Shown in pieces: positions 1 through 11,867 of a stretch of 31,478 bases of DNA. Position 1 is the stretch's first letter, and each line of letters opens with the position of its first letter. Under the pieces are notes generated by a model, which was given only the letters and a program-made list of their open reading frames with translations, was not told where the DNA came from and made no database searches. Where the stretch lies: contig JABUQX010007576.1 of NCBI GenBank assembly GCA_015478945.1, positions 70,001-101,478 of the forward strand. Reading direction: 5' to 3'. The translations under genes were made by a program, and so were the position numbers. The DNA comes from Trachelipus rathkii (lineage: Eukaryota; Arthropoda; Malacostraca; Isopoda; Trachelipodidae).

Positions 1-440
1 TGATGGATCGAGAAATCATGTTGCCAGGACATTCGCTCACTCATCGAGAACATGCCAGGACGGTGTTAGGCAGTCATCCGTTGCTGAGAAGGTCATAAAG
101 TATTGAGACAGACCCAACAGCCCACCGCGGTGGACGCGACGTAGGGGCGTGGGTCCTACATTTGTGTGTTTGTGGCGGTTGTTAGGTAGGGGTGGGGGGT
201 TGTTTTATAAGTCGGTGTGTTAGGGGCGCCGAACCTCCGAAACCCCTACTGCGAGACCCTGTTGGAGGCACCTTGGCTCCACATTTCTATAACCTAGGCT
301 TCCTGGAGGAACCCACCGATGTTATTGTCATTGTCCTATAAAATGTGTTACGTCGAGTGTTTCTTTCACTTCGTTCTTGCTGCCCTTCGCGTGTTCGCCA
401 CGTCATCCCTTCTTGTGTGCGTGTAAGTTTTTGGACTGAT
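1..440 (+). other. GC-richer non-coding block, possible 5' exon/promoter region
   Basis: This stretch is clearly richer in G and C than the next 5 kb. It holds a 12-bp perfect palindrome CCACCGCGGTGG at 122-133, G-runs around 180-200, and a consensus-like splice donor GTAAGT at 423-428, after which composition switches at once to AT-rich DNA. No reading frame stays open throughout; the longest is about 37 codons from position 2. The composition change at a donor suggests an untranslated first exon or a mobile-element edge. I see no TATA box or initiator I would defend. Confidence 0.3.
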
Positions 441-2580
441 TGAGTATATGGTATGGGGTGTTTTTTTGTCTTATATATTATTTATATGTATTTATGTATT
501 ATTAGTATATTGGTATTATATAGGGTTATTATGTATTATATTTGGATATGGTGAGGTTATATATTATGTATACTATATATATATATACTTATATACTGGG
601 GTAAGTGGTATTAGTATGTACGGTTATCCATTATATTGTTATAGTATATTGAGCCTGATGAGGAGCTGTTTAGGTGAAAATTTGTTGAAAAAAAAATGTG
701 TTGTCTTAATCGACCACCATGTCGAATCTAAGTGATAATTTAAAACATCTAGACAATATCCTTTATAAACTCGTAACATTACAAAGAACCCAAGTAACCG
801 AGTAATACGATTTGTAGGTTGTGATTAAGATTTTATACTCGTTATATTTTGTTATATTATCGAATGTGAAGTGCGTTACATAAGTCCTGTTACTTCTTTG
901 TCGAAATTAGATTATTACGTGTTAAAAGTTAACAAAAATATTCAATCTGATTTAATTAACGGATTATTTCAACGCGAGTTTTGTTGATTTCCGTTTGTGG
1001 TTGACGAGTTTCTATGTACTGGGTGAATTTTTGTTCATTTTTATTTTATATTTTATGTGATTATATATATACGATAAATAATTATATTTGTTGCGTGTTT
1101 ATTTTAACGTTCGTATTTAGTTTGTAGGTATACGGTATTTCATGTATATTCTATGTTGATGAGTAGACCTACCGTGTGATTATATACTAGGTATGTTATA
1201 TATATATAGTCTTTGGTAGATAAAGATGAAATTTGGCTAGGAGTCGATGAGCCGGGTTGATAGTACTTGATTGCGCAGAGGACATCGTTGTATTTTATTA
1301 AGTATGATCCTAGAGTGGCTAATTTAATTCATACTGTGTCTCGTCGAGAGTGAAAGTGCGTAAATAAATATTGGTTTTCACTTCAGATATATTCTGAGGA
1401 TAAATGTTTTTCAGCTTGAGTATTTTGAATATTGTGTCAATCGTATTTCGTACTTCTCATCTGGCGCTTATTTATCAGAGCGAGAGTGTGGGAGGTAGTT
1501 TTGTTATAGTATTATGGATTTTGACTATATCTTTTATCAAATTTTTCAGAAGACATGTTCTGATTGTGCCCGAGTGATCGTTATAGCTGTTCATTTAGTT
1601 TTTAATATTACCTCGAGTATGATTTCACAAAAGATGTATTCTGTTATTAAATGTTCCTCAAATTTTGTACATATCTAAAGTTTGTTGTTGGATGGGTGAC
1701 GTTCCATCAATGAATCAAATTATGGGTGCTGCTGATTATTAGAATAAGTATTGTGCATTGGCTTATTGTATTAATCATAACTTTTGATTTATTATTCGTC
1801 ATAGACCTTCGAAAATAAAAATAGTTACCTAAATCTATTCTCGAATAGCAATATTTTATTTTTTCTTGGATGCGTCAACTGTGTGAGCTGCGGATATGGA
1901 GAACAATTGTTCAGTTTGTCTTATTAGAAGTACGAGATAATTTTGTTGATTTCCTATATTAACCCCAGAAATTCAATAATTAAGTTGATCGTACGTATCT
2001 TGTAGTATTGTGTTATGTATTCTGTGGGTATTTTGCTTTATTAGTGTAATGTGGCCATGTGTGTTGCTGTATTATCTATGCTTGTAGTGAAGTGTTAGGA
2101 TGGAGAGTGGGTTTGGTAGTGTCTAGCTGTTTAATGGTTGCCATAGGGTCATTGTATGAAGAGATGCATACTTCAAGACAGCTGTTTTTAGTAATAGCCT
2201 TTTGATGAATTTCACATGTTGGTTTAGGGTATGATAGTCACTAGTGAAGTTTGGAATAATACTTTGTCCTATAATGAGTTAATATATACTGCGTGAGGGA
2301 GGAATTTGTGGGTTGTATTGATTCTAATTACACTCATACGAGCGCCCGAGCTCGCGTTACATGCACTGACTATAAGGGTACTCGGAATTGTGGTCGATTG
2401 TGACAGGAGTTTCGATGATGCCTCTGTCCAGCGATCGAGTGCGAATGATATTATTTTTTGTTAAGTATAATCTGAAAGATTGCACTAATTGAGATGTAGG
2501 AATACACGCCAGATTTACTGCCACGCTATGTCCTACCTTTGGATTGCAATTAGATCTCTGTTTGAATCCTGTTGTTTCCC
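441..2580. other. AT-rich stretch without a recognisable gene
   Basis: No exon-like frame, tRNA or mobile element was recognised here. The plus strand is T-rich and has more G than C, as introns transcribed in this direction often do. A short GC-richer patch at 2340-2430 has no sustained open frame. The 95-codon frame at 448-735 is Tyr/Ile/Leu-rich low-complexity translation of TA/TTA sequence and is not called as a gene. Confidence 0.5.
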
Positions 2581-3984
2581 TTAGGGGGGTAATAACTCTT
2601 CTGTTTTATTTTTTTTTATTTTTTTTAGGTGTTTGTATTTTTATTTCTATTTTTCTATATTTTCAAAGACTTTTCATTATTACATAATAGATGTTTAAGA
2701 TTATTTTTTAATCTAATTTTTTTTTTTTAATTTAATGTTTTAAATTTTTGATCGATATTCGAGGTTGCAATCATCCGATATGTTTCAATTCTAGTAGCTG
2801 TATCAAAGTTAATAATTTTATTTTTATTTTGTTTCTATTTTTTTTTATTATCAAGTGTTTCCTCACACCAAATTAGATAAATTTTGTGTGTTGTGTGGTA
2901 AGTTTTTTATATATTGTTTGGCTGTTTTAATATATATTTTAACTGTTATTCCTGATATTTGTTATTTATATTAGTTAGGAGGAGGCTTCGAATGTTGACT
3001 ATATTTTTTTAGAGTTTAATAATTTTTCTATATACTTTATATATTTTTACATTAATTATTTTTATAGTTTATATTTTATTTTTTATATTTTTTACACTAT
3101 GATTTTTTTTTAGTTTGTATACTTTATATATTTTTTTTAGTTTATTCTTTTACTTTAAGTTTATTTTTCTCATAATTGTGTAATATTTTATTTATTAGTT
3201 TATATTTTATTGTTTATATTTTTTTAATAATAGTGTATATTTTTATATTTTATATTTTTTATTTATTAATTTTTTTTCTTTATATGTTTTTTATACTTTT
3301 GGATATTTTTTTTATTACTTATAGTGTTTTATGGTTTATAGTTTTTTTTTAACGTTTTATATTTTTTTGTAAATATTTTTAGTTTATTTAGGTTGGATTT
3401 TATATTATTTTATATCTTTTATTATTTTTGTTTATTATTTATTTTGGTGATAAATATGATTGTTATTTTTTGAGAGTCTATTTTTAGTGTAATGTCTTAT
3501 ATTTTTTCTTATTCACTGTTATTTATGTTTTTTTGTTCTACACTAATTTATTTTTTTGTATAGTTATTTATAAGTTTTTTTTATCAGTTTTATTTTTTTT
3601 TATCGTTAATGGAGTATGTTTTTTATAGTTTCATACTCTTGTGTCGACTCTCTGTGACTTATCCCTTAATATTGGAGGTTTATAGTTATTTATAGTGTTA
3701 TTGAGTTTTTAAGTTTAAAGTTGTTTATAGTTTAGTTTATAGTTTTTAGTTAATTTCTTTATTTCTTTTTTTTTTTTTATTTTTTACTTGTTTGTACTTG
3801 TAGCTTTATATTTTTTTCCTATTTAAACATTGTTTTTATTTATCATTTTGTTATGTGTATTACTTCTTTTAGTATTATTGTTGTTTATATTGTTATTTTA
3901 GTTTTTATTGGTGCTACTGTTTATGTTTAATTATTGTATTTTATTTATTTTTTTATTGTTATTTTTATCTATGTGTGTTATTGT

Positions 3985-4092
3985 TAATTGTTATAGTTTT
4001 TATATGTTGTTTATTGTTATGTGCTATAGTTTATCTATGTTAAGTGTTATTGTTAAGTGCTATAGTTTATCTATGTTAGTGTTATTATTATT
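3985..4092 (+). repeat. 36-bp tandem repeat, three units
   Basis: The word GTGCTATAGTTTATCTATGT starts at 4021 and again at 4057, giving a 36-bp period. A more diverged unit with TTATAGTTTTTATATGTT lies one period upstream, near 3985. The last two units are almost identical, so this array is younger than the surrounding low-complexity sequence. Confidence 0.75.
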
Positions 4093-4327
4093 TTTATTTT
4101 TGTTTATTATTTATGATTTTGTGCTGTGCTAGTGAGTTTGTGATTTATTTATTTTTGTTGTTTGGTAGTATTGATTATTATTATTTTTTTATGTTTTAGG
4201 GTTTATTATATTATTATATTATTATTATGTTATTTATTTTTATTGATTTGTGTATTAATTATTATTTATTATTATTTTATATATTTTTTATCATATTTAT
4301 TTTTATTATTATTTTATCAATATTGAG

Positions 4328-4328
<1 letters not shown>

Positions 4329-4368
<40 letters not shown>
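4329..4368 (+). repeat. (ATT)n microsatellite
   Basis: About 40 bases of uninterrupted ATT trinucleotides inside the T-skewed tract; further interrupted ATT runs lie at 4400-4420. Confidence 0.9.
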
Positions 4369-5169
4369 GGTAGTTACTTACTTATTTTATTATATTTATT
4401 ATTATTATTATTTTATTACTTTTTATTTATTTTTTTATTTATTTTATTTATTTTAATTTAAGATAGTAATCTCAATTCTCTTTAAAGATTTATTTATTTT
4501 TTTTATTATTTGTATATTATATATTTACTGTGTGTTATATTACATTTTGATCTACAATAGTTTTTGCTTTTTGTTATTTTTTATGATTATGGTCAATGTT
4601 TATTTCATCTATACATTTAGTTGTTTTATTACAAAACATTCCGGATTTGGATTTGTAATTTATTTATTTACTTCTTTACTGTTCAAAATTTATTTTAATT
4701 TCTAATTTTTAATGTTTCACTATAAAGGTTATTATAAATTTAAATATTTCTAGACCTGATTGATGTAATCTTGGTGTCGTGTAAACGTAGTCATAGAATA
4801 AATGTTGTAAATATTGCATTTGTCTTTCCTTGTTGCATTCGCGGTTGTGTTTATCTAGAAAAAAGTTTCCATCTCTCTCTCGTGCGTGCTCTCTCTTGTC
4901 GTTTTTTTATTTATATTAGATTATTATTAGTAGTAGTGTATTTATATTTTTAGTTATATTATTATTATTAATATAAATATATATTATAATTATAATATTA
5001 CTAAATTATTGATAACATTTTAGTATTATTAGTAATAGTATTTGTACATTGGGTAGTTTAGTACAGTATGATATATATACTATTATATTTTTATAATATA
5101 TATATCTTATAATATGTTATTATGATTATTGATTGTTTTTGTTCTTAATTTTTGTATTATTATTTTTGA

Positions 5170-7130
5170 AGAACCTGTATTATTTTGTGATCAGTATCCA
5201 ATACACGTATTATTATGTTTTATATGTGTGAGCTTGTTTGTTTTCCTCGATTAAGGTTCCATAGTTGAGTATATACTTTATCATTCGTTTTATAGGTCTG
5301 GGCCAAGTTTTGAGATGGGTATCGTCAATCTCAATATTCTCCGAGTTGTGTTTTTTATGGTGGTAGCAAACTAGGCCAGATACTAATATACCGATAGAAA
5401 ATATAAGGGATAGTGTGTCATGGATATCCTAATTGTATGCGGCGAAAGTGCGCCGCGCCCTATGCAGATGAGATGGATAAGGGCTTCGAGTGTCCGGGAT
5501 TTGTTTATCTGGTCATCTATCTGTGATTTGTTGTGCTTTACATTTAGTTGTGATTCGTTTTATATTTTCATTTTCAAATATTTCCGTTATTTTTCTCTTT
5601 AAACTGTTTAATAATTCTTTTTTTTTCTTTGCTTCAAGTTCTCATCAATAGACAAAAATAAAGTTACAAATACTAGAACCAAACCTTTACTGACAGAATT
5701 TTATCAAATTGACTTTAGTAAATGTGAGGTAATGACAGCTTTTATTATCATCATTATCAATGCCAAATAAACTTTGTGTCCTAAAGTTTCCTCGTTTCTT
5801 AATTTTATCCTTTGTTACTCTTAGGATAGATAAAGTCGTGCATCATTTTAATGCGTAATAGATGCTAATCTATCTTTAACGATAATTACGGTCAAATTGT
5901 ATACTACATTATGACCATTTTTAAACATATACCCAACTCGAACATTATTAAATAAAATCTAAACGCCTTCCGCCGATTTTAATAAAACTTACTGAAGTTG
6001 TTAGATGTTGCAATTAGGGAAAATCCTAACGACATTCAAAAATTGGCAAAAAAATTTTAATTATAAAAAAATTAAATCCGTCGGTCCCGCACATTACAAA
6101 AGCATGTTACACGAACATTTTTCTACGGAAGGCAGATCCCCCAGTACCCCCAATCCATGAGTTTTGGAAGAAAAGTTGAACACTAGCCAACAGAAGTTTA
6201 AAAAAAAAGTATGCAGCAAAATTAGTTTAAGCTGTATATGTTAAAAATAATAAGTGCAGCTTATAAGCTGTACATATTAAATATAAACACCATATTTTTT
6301 TATCAGGCTCATTTCTTTTCTTTTTTTCAGCTCATTTTGAACATTTCATTTAAGTTTTATGAATTTCTGAAACTGCGATTTTCTTTTACTATCTTCTCTA
6401 TAAACTATATAAATAAAATTTGGTTTTATATAATTTTTTTTTTTTTTTTTTTTTTTGACAGATTTTATATTATTAAAGTTATTATTATTTTTAGCGTTAG
6501 ATATATGACGCGGTTTCAAGATTAATTCGATAAATTTAGAAAATAAATGAATTATAAAGCTAATTTTTTCCTAAATTTTCAAGGTCTCAAAATAAATTTA
6601 ACAGTTTCACGTTGGACAATTCAAAATTATGAAACCTATGACCTCAGCAAACTTACGGTTTATGTAGGACATTGTTAAATAGAGTCAATACAATCTTCTG
6701 ACAAGTTTAAACATTTTATTGGAAATAAATCGGGTTTGATTATTCAACCACAAACCACTTTAATTCCTATACCAAAATGTGTAATAAAAAGGCAGCTATC
6801 TGTAAGACAGTATCGCAGGCTTTTATTGAAAAGCGGTTTCGATCTATCATGATTCACACACATATTAGACTATTCATAAATATAAATTATTATAACGAAT
6901 TCAGTTACACCAAATAATTACGCAATGAGTTACTGAAAACATAAGTTCACTTGGCATATAATCGTATGGAAATGAGATTTAGAATCCTTTTGTAAACCCG
7001 AAATGAAGCGCATTGTATGATAATAAACGAGTTAATAGTGTTCTCCAAAGAGGTTAATGACGAATAGAGGAAATCTGAAAGAAATTTAAAGGTTAGCGCT
7101 TAATCTTCTCTTGGTTGCCATCCAAGTCTA
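5170..7130. other. AT-rich stretch, no gene recognised
   Basis: Contains a 23-base T run at 6434-6456, a 14-bp perfect palindrome CAGCTTATAAGCTG at 6257-6270 and a short GC-rich patch at 5438-5475. Two copies of an AGCTGTAYATRTTAAA-like word flank the palindrome at about 6230 and 6265. The patch at 5420-5600 gives a 60-codon frame starting MDILIVCGES, but nothing in it is recognisable and it ends in Phe/Tyr-rich sequence. No exon is supported. Confidence 0.45.
6257..6270. repeat. 14-bp perfect palindrome
   Basis: CAGCTTATAAGCTG equals its own reverse complement. Two further outer base pairs (GT...AC) follow one mismatch. Its centre reads TTATAA. Confidence 0.7.
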
Positions 7131-7241
7131 TATATACTATTTATATTTATAGTATTATATAATATTCTAGTACATATATATATATATATATATACTATTA
7201 TATATACTATTATATATATACATTATATGATATATATATAG
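7131..7241. repeat. TA-rich microsatellite
   Basis: Alternating TA runs with short TACTAT interruptions, including an uninterrupted TA stretch near 7165-7193. Confidence 0.85.
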
Positions 7242-7244
7242 CCA

Positions 7245-8440
7245 TGTATGTCATTGGTCCCCAGAACTGGGATGAGGTTCCACATTGCTACATAATAATG
7301 GTTTATCACCAGTAAAGCTATGAAAATTTTGTCGACATTCTAAGACGTTAATCTCATACTTATGCGATAAAAGGCAGCAACACAGGAGATTATTAGATTG
7401 ACTAATCTTTGCATCAGATTATTCAACAGACTGGTCACGATGTTAATCAACTATTATATGGACATTATAATTAAAAAAACAATACGCCATATAGATAGAT
7501 CTTTATTGTTTTAATGTTTTATCTCAAAAGAAAGTTTTAAAATATTATCCCCAGAGTCCGTTAATCAAGCGCCAGGGTGCTGACATGGTCTGCATATCCA
7601 CAAACACCAAACCAACACTAACTCCGACTGTGCTCTAATTTCTTGCACGTTTTTATTCTCTAATTTGTAACATTCACGATGGAATAATTTGGAAAGGTAA
7701 AGTAAACTGTGACCATTAAAACGATGCATCGCATTTACTATGTTTGAATATTAACCTTTTCATTCCTTGATTACCTCATAACCCCTCACACAATAAGACC
7801 CAAGCATTCCTAGATAACAAAAAAATAGCTCAACCTGACGTGCGCGTCTAACAATTAATGGTTTTTAGCTCTTCTCGTTACAACAGACTAACACACGTTA
7901 AACTTGTTTACAATACCAAATCACATTAACTAGGTTACATAAGTTACCCGAATATTTGTATTTTGGCTTATATGCCACGGTTATTGCAATGCCTACAGTA
8001 AGCTGCACCGCACTCGATCGGGTAGCTATCTTCTAGTATATACATTTATACTGGATTCTAAATCTTTCAAATACAGCTGTTATTTTGGTAAGTTCGCTTT
8101 TCTTTATCTATACTTTCTCTCATCTACAGCTATATTATCTGCCCGCCCTATAGTACACACCACCTCCAGACACCCTCCCAAATTTAACTAGTACACATTC
8201 TCTCTATTAACCAGTTATAATTGCCATATGCAACTGTGGAAGTGCGCCATTTATGGCAGTTTGCCGTGTACGCATAACTTACTCCGTACTGTGGCCCATC
8301 CTATCGCCCGAGCGTATCTCGCCTACCCTAACTTCTCAAAAATTTGGCGGGAATGAGAACTACGAATTACTTCCGCATTCTGCTAGATGGAATAAAATAC
8401 CGTTATGATCACAGTCGGCTTCTCCCTTTTACTTCCTTGC
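7245..8440. other. AT-rich stretch, no gene recognised
   Basis: Unique-looking AT-rich DNA. A 39-base window on the minus strand (7561-7599) reads GYADHVSTLALD, which recalls a reverse-transcriptase YADD box, but the frame is open for only 18 codons, so it is not called. No splice-bounded exon was found. Confidence 0.4.
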
Positions 8441-8449
8441 GAAACAAAC

Positions 8450-8645
8450 CACAACAAGCCTCTACCTCCTACCTCACCCCATATACTACCCCCCTACCCT
8501 ATACCTAGCTACTCTACCCCGCTACTATACCCTCCCACTATACTACTACTAATATACTACTCACCTCACTACCCTACTTACCCTGCCCCCCTACCTTATA
8601 TCACTACCTCTCCCTTTCTATACTACCTACGTATACCTATACGTA
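8450..8645 (+). repeat. C/T/A-only tract with CTAYCC-like words
   Basis: The plus strand here is almost free of G and built from short words such as CTACC, CCCTAC and TACTAC in irregular order. It is a cryptic simple-sequence region. The 87-codon frame across it (8405-8668) is Pro/Tyr/Leu/Ser-rich low-complexity translation, so it is not called as a gene. Confidence 0.75.
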
Positions 8646-8699
8646 TAGTCATATTACTATATTATTGATAGTTATATGTATTGTGCAGCCCAACTTCGT

Positions 8700-9774
8700 G
8701 CCCGTTTTTTGAGTCTTCTATCTCGCTTGACCTAGCATCTAGCTATTTATTATATCTCATTATTTATAATTTGACCACTTGTTTACGGTGAAATGCGCGC
8801 TAGTCTTCAATCTTGTTCTTTGTTTAATAATTTCATTTATTCCATTCAATATACACTTCATAGTTTCGCGAGAAGTCTGCGACAGTGGATTCTGTAAAGA
8901 TAAGTTAGTTTATAATTTTTTTTATCCTTACAGATAATCCAGATCATAGTCGAGGGCTGGTAAAGAAATTGTTATGGTTTACAAGTTTGAGTTTCGATTT
9001 TTTTTATCATACAAAATTGAATTTTTTAATTAATTTCAATATGACATTAACTTTTTAACTTTTTGTCTGTTGGTCGCGCCTGTGCTGTGTGATGGAGCAA
9101 ATTGCGAGGTGCGGGCTTTCCTATTTACTTACCAACACTTCGATGGCAAAATCTAACTCTGCTTCCGCTGATACCCCCTAACTCTAACGCGCCTTAACTT
9201 TATGCTCTTGTCTGAGACTCATCCAACCTAGAATCAACGGCCTAAACTCGTCTTATGCTACTCCACCTATAACCTTATTTCATAATTCGTCTAAAGGCTG
9301 GAGTATTGTGCATAGTACACATTAACATCTCCTGGAAACCACGCTCTCGATGATCTCGGAATCTCTCTAATATATGTTCTTCTTTAACATATCTTTTTTA
9401 CGTATACTTTTCGCATGGCATATCGATGTAACTAGTGTTCTAAGAAACAAATTTTTTCACGGGACGAACAGAATTATTGTTTTGAGAATGATCTAACTTA
9501 TCTTTAACAAGAGACTATGATATCTTTCTCCATCCACCATCACTAGGCTCTCTATTTAGGGCGATTTCAAAGTACACAGAACTGAAATGGTTGGCGTCCT
9601 TCTCATATTCATTTTAGCTGGTGGGAGCCGAGCACTTCATGCATTGCTAACGACTCTGGAGCAACTAACTTACAACGACACCCAACACACAGTTCCGATC
9701 GATCCCAACCACATTCTTTTTGAGACCACTTGAACCATTGTTTTCACCCACTTAGTCCTTCCCGTGGTATAAAT
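8700..9774. other. Stretch without a recognised gene
   Basis: Mixed AT-rich DNA with a somewhat GC-richer part at 9080-9260. I found no frame above about 60 codons with exon-like residues and no splice-bounded candidate. Confidence 0.4.
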
Positions 9775-10071
9775 CTACACCACATTTCGCTTCAGCAAGT
9801 GGTAAATCTTGTCGAAATAACATAGTAGTCGAATGGTTATACTGTTATCTCCAACAGCGACAGACGCCGCCGCCCTTTGTGTGTTTTGGCGGCGCCACTT
9901 GGACGTTGGGCCGAGTAGTGGAGCGGCCAGCTCTTTGACGCTAACTAATGTGGAAGACGGCCTGGCCCCTGAGGACAGCAGATGAGATGGACCCAAAAGG
10001 TCTGGGGCATGGGGGATCTTAGGCTCCCAGATCGCAGTACCATCGGTACTCTCAAGATACAGACCAACAAC
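9775..10071 (-). CDS. Possible exon of unknown function
   Basis: The minus strand is open for 98 codons between a TGA at 10072-10074 and the stop at 9775-9777. There is no ATG; the frame could be an internal exon. Its first about 75 residues have a mixed, protein-like composition (for example IWEPKIPHAPDLLGPSHLL, then KWRRQNTQRAAASVAV) that differs from the Ile/Tyr/Leu-rich junk frames elsewhere, and its GC content is much above the surroundings. The last about 20 residues look less convincing. Candidate splice sites are poor: no strong pyrimidine tract precedes it and only a weak GTATAA follows the AACA near residue 78. I do not recognise the family. It could be an ancient exon, a mobile-element remnant or chance. 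Confidence 0.25.
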   Translation of the reverse strand, partial: VVGLYLESTDGTAIWEPKIPHAPDLLGPSHLLSSGARPSSTLVSVKELAAPLLGPTSKWRRQNTQRAAASVAVGDNSITIRLLCYFDKIYHLLKRNVV

Positions 10072-10074
10072 TCA

Positions 10075-11330
10075 CTTATGACAATATTACCTTTAGACGT
10101 TTATGGATCTACACGATATGATGAGATAATCCTTGATCCTTAAAATGCTGAATAAATGAATTAAGAGTGATCAGAAAAAAACGCAATCTCTATCCATACT
10201 CCGCTCTGTTGGTATGTTGTGAGAAAGAAGAGCATATTATTAAAGAGACTGAATTGCTACGCAGCAATAGAGGAATAGAAGCTGCAAAGAGAGTGTCTCG
10301 CGAAAGAATTGGGGTCGTCTTCTGCAAATACTGCTGGAACATCTCTCACGCTGGTATCGATCGGTTGTCAAGCGACCCTGCAGTGTCGCGCCGTTGTTTT
10401 GCCGATGGAGAAGAATGTTATATTTTACTATAGAATAATCGCAAAATGATCTGCGTACAGATATACAACGTAATATAATAAATAGATATATATAATATAT
10501 CGGCAATAAATATAAGATATACTATCGTTATGACGTAACTTACTGTTTTAAATCAATGCGTTAGATGATGAGTGCAGAGAAAATGAACATTAGTAATCAC
10601 GAATTAATGACGACCCTGAATAGATCCGCTGTATACAACATTACTCGTAAAAGTGGAGAAAAATGAGATAAGGTAAAAAGGAACGACGAAAATATGATGA
10701 AAAGACAGAAAAAATAGTACTATTTATTCGCGTCAGAGTCAGAGATAGAGAATTGTCAGTTCAAGAACTACGTAGGTAGGTTAGGATATGACGAGTTATG
10801 TCAAGCAATTAATTTATTTCAGCGCTCTCGAAGAAATGTATGGATATCGATGGTAAACCGATCTCCGTGTGTAGAGCAACCTAATGTGACGCACGAATAG
10901 TCAAACCGTGGAAATCCTCGATATAATTCTCAGTCCAACACTTGAGATTGAACGATACTCTAGACCGCACTCTTACCGAGTATACATTATCGAACAATGC
11001 GACACTGAGAAGAACGTAAACAACTATCTAGAGAACCCTATGCTATCAGAGAATATATCAATTATGACGGTTCTTCACATGTGTTATATTGCAAATCCTC
11101 AAAAATTTTATTCATTCTGATTGTTCAAACTTAATTGTGTTAATTCGTTACAGTTATCAACTTTGAGATTGTTTTTGAAATATTCATTATTTAAAAGACT
11201 TGTGTTTTCTTTTGTGATAGATAGCTTTCGTTTTGTTTGTAGTTTTGTGTGTAACATATTCTGAACCTGTTTTTAAAGTAACAGGAAAATATATTATTCA
11301 ACAATTTAGGTACGTGTATATAACAATCGT
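10075..11330. other. Stretch with overlapping frames on both strands, no gene assigned
   Basis: Frames of 88 codons lie on the plus (10167-10433) and minus (10240-10506) strands over the same DNA, so neither can be preferred. The plus frame has a CKYCWNISH stretch but no complete zinc-binding pattern. A 70-codon plus frame (10908-11120) is also unrecognised. No flanking splice sites are convincing. Confidence 0.3.
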
Positions 11331-11409
11331 GTATCTCTTCAAACACTAAATATTGACACTATAAAGAGAGCATAAAGGTGCTCGTAATAAAGAGATACTG
11401 TGTCAATAT
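11331..11409 (+). repeat. Two interleaved perfect inverted repeats
   Basis: Arm a GTATCTCTT (11331-11339) pairs with a' AAGAGATAC (11390-11398); arm b ATATTGACAC (11350-11359) pairs with b' GTGTCAATAT (11400-11409). The order a-b-a'-b' is the topology of an H-type pseudoknot if transcribed; as DNA the two hairpins are mutually exclusive. It lies about 460 bp before the putative primer-binding site of the retroelement relic. Confidence 0.55.
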
Positions 11410-11478
11410 AACTCAAGACAATATACTAGCAAAGCCGGCTATTATCAGTTGTAATAAATTAAAGCATATTAACAGATT

Positions 11479-11613
11479 AACTTTGCATCAGCAGTTGACA
11501 GTTACATTATTTATTTGGAATTAAAACTTTGCATTAGCAGTTGACGGTTACATTATTTATGTGAAATTAATACTTTACATTGGCCGTGACAGTTGCCTTA
11601 TATTTGAAATTAT
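11479..11613 (+). repeat. 46-bp tandem repeat, three units
   Basis: Units start at 11479, 11525 and 11571. Each contains AACTTTGCATYAGCAGTTGAC or a decayed form, then GTTACATTATTTAT and a GAAATTA end. Units 1 and 2 are close; unit 3 is diverged (ACTTTACATTGGC, GTTGCCTTATAT). The array lies upstream of the probable primer-binding site, where a 5' LTR would be expected, so it may be LTR promoter repeats. Confidence 0.75.
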
Positions 11614-11867
11614 TTTACGTTCACAATTTAGAATAGTCAAATCGGTGTCGGTTACTCTTATGAATAAAATAAATGGTTAGTTGTTACTAACTTTCCTTAT
11701 TTTGAATTTTGATACAGTTAGTGATTTATTGGTATTCTGTTTATGATTTTATATTTTTGTATATTCGTTTTTTACATTTACGTATTCAAAGTTATTATTG
11801 GTGGTGCAGTTCTGACAGTAGGGTGAATTAGAGGCCAGTTTATTGCACTACGACACAATAGTAAATT

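Larger units (their letters stand above)
2580..5170 (+). repeat. Strongly T-skewed low-complexity tract
   Basis: About 2.6 kb in which the plus strand is dominated by T, with A second and very little G or C (by eye well over half T between 3000 and 4500). It is made of TTTTATTT-like words, with embedded tandem arrays annotated separately. The strand asymmetry is one-directional over the whole length. No gene is supported; the frame at 3908-4132 is a Phe/Leu/Tyr-rich reading of this tract. Confidence 0.7.

Noticed and set aside
448..735. 95-codon plus frame rich in Tyr and Ile
   Set aside because: Low-complexity translation of TA/TTA-rich DNA.
7561..7599. GYADHVSTLALD on the minus strand, resembling the YADD box of reverse transcriptases
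   Set aside because: The second catalytic Asp is His, the frame is open for only 18 codons, and no other reverse-transcriptase block was found nearby.
10167..10506. 88-codon frames on both strands over the same DNA
   Set aside because: Neither has a recognised motif, splice support or a reason to be preferred over the other.
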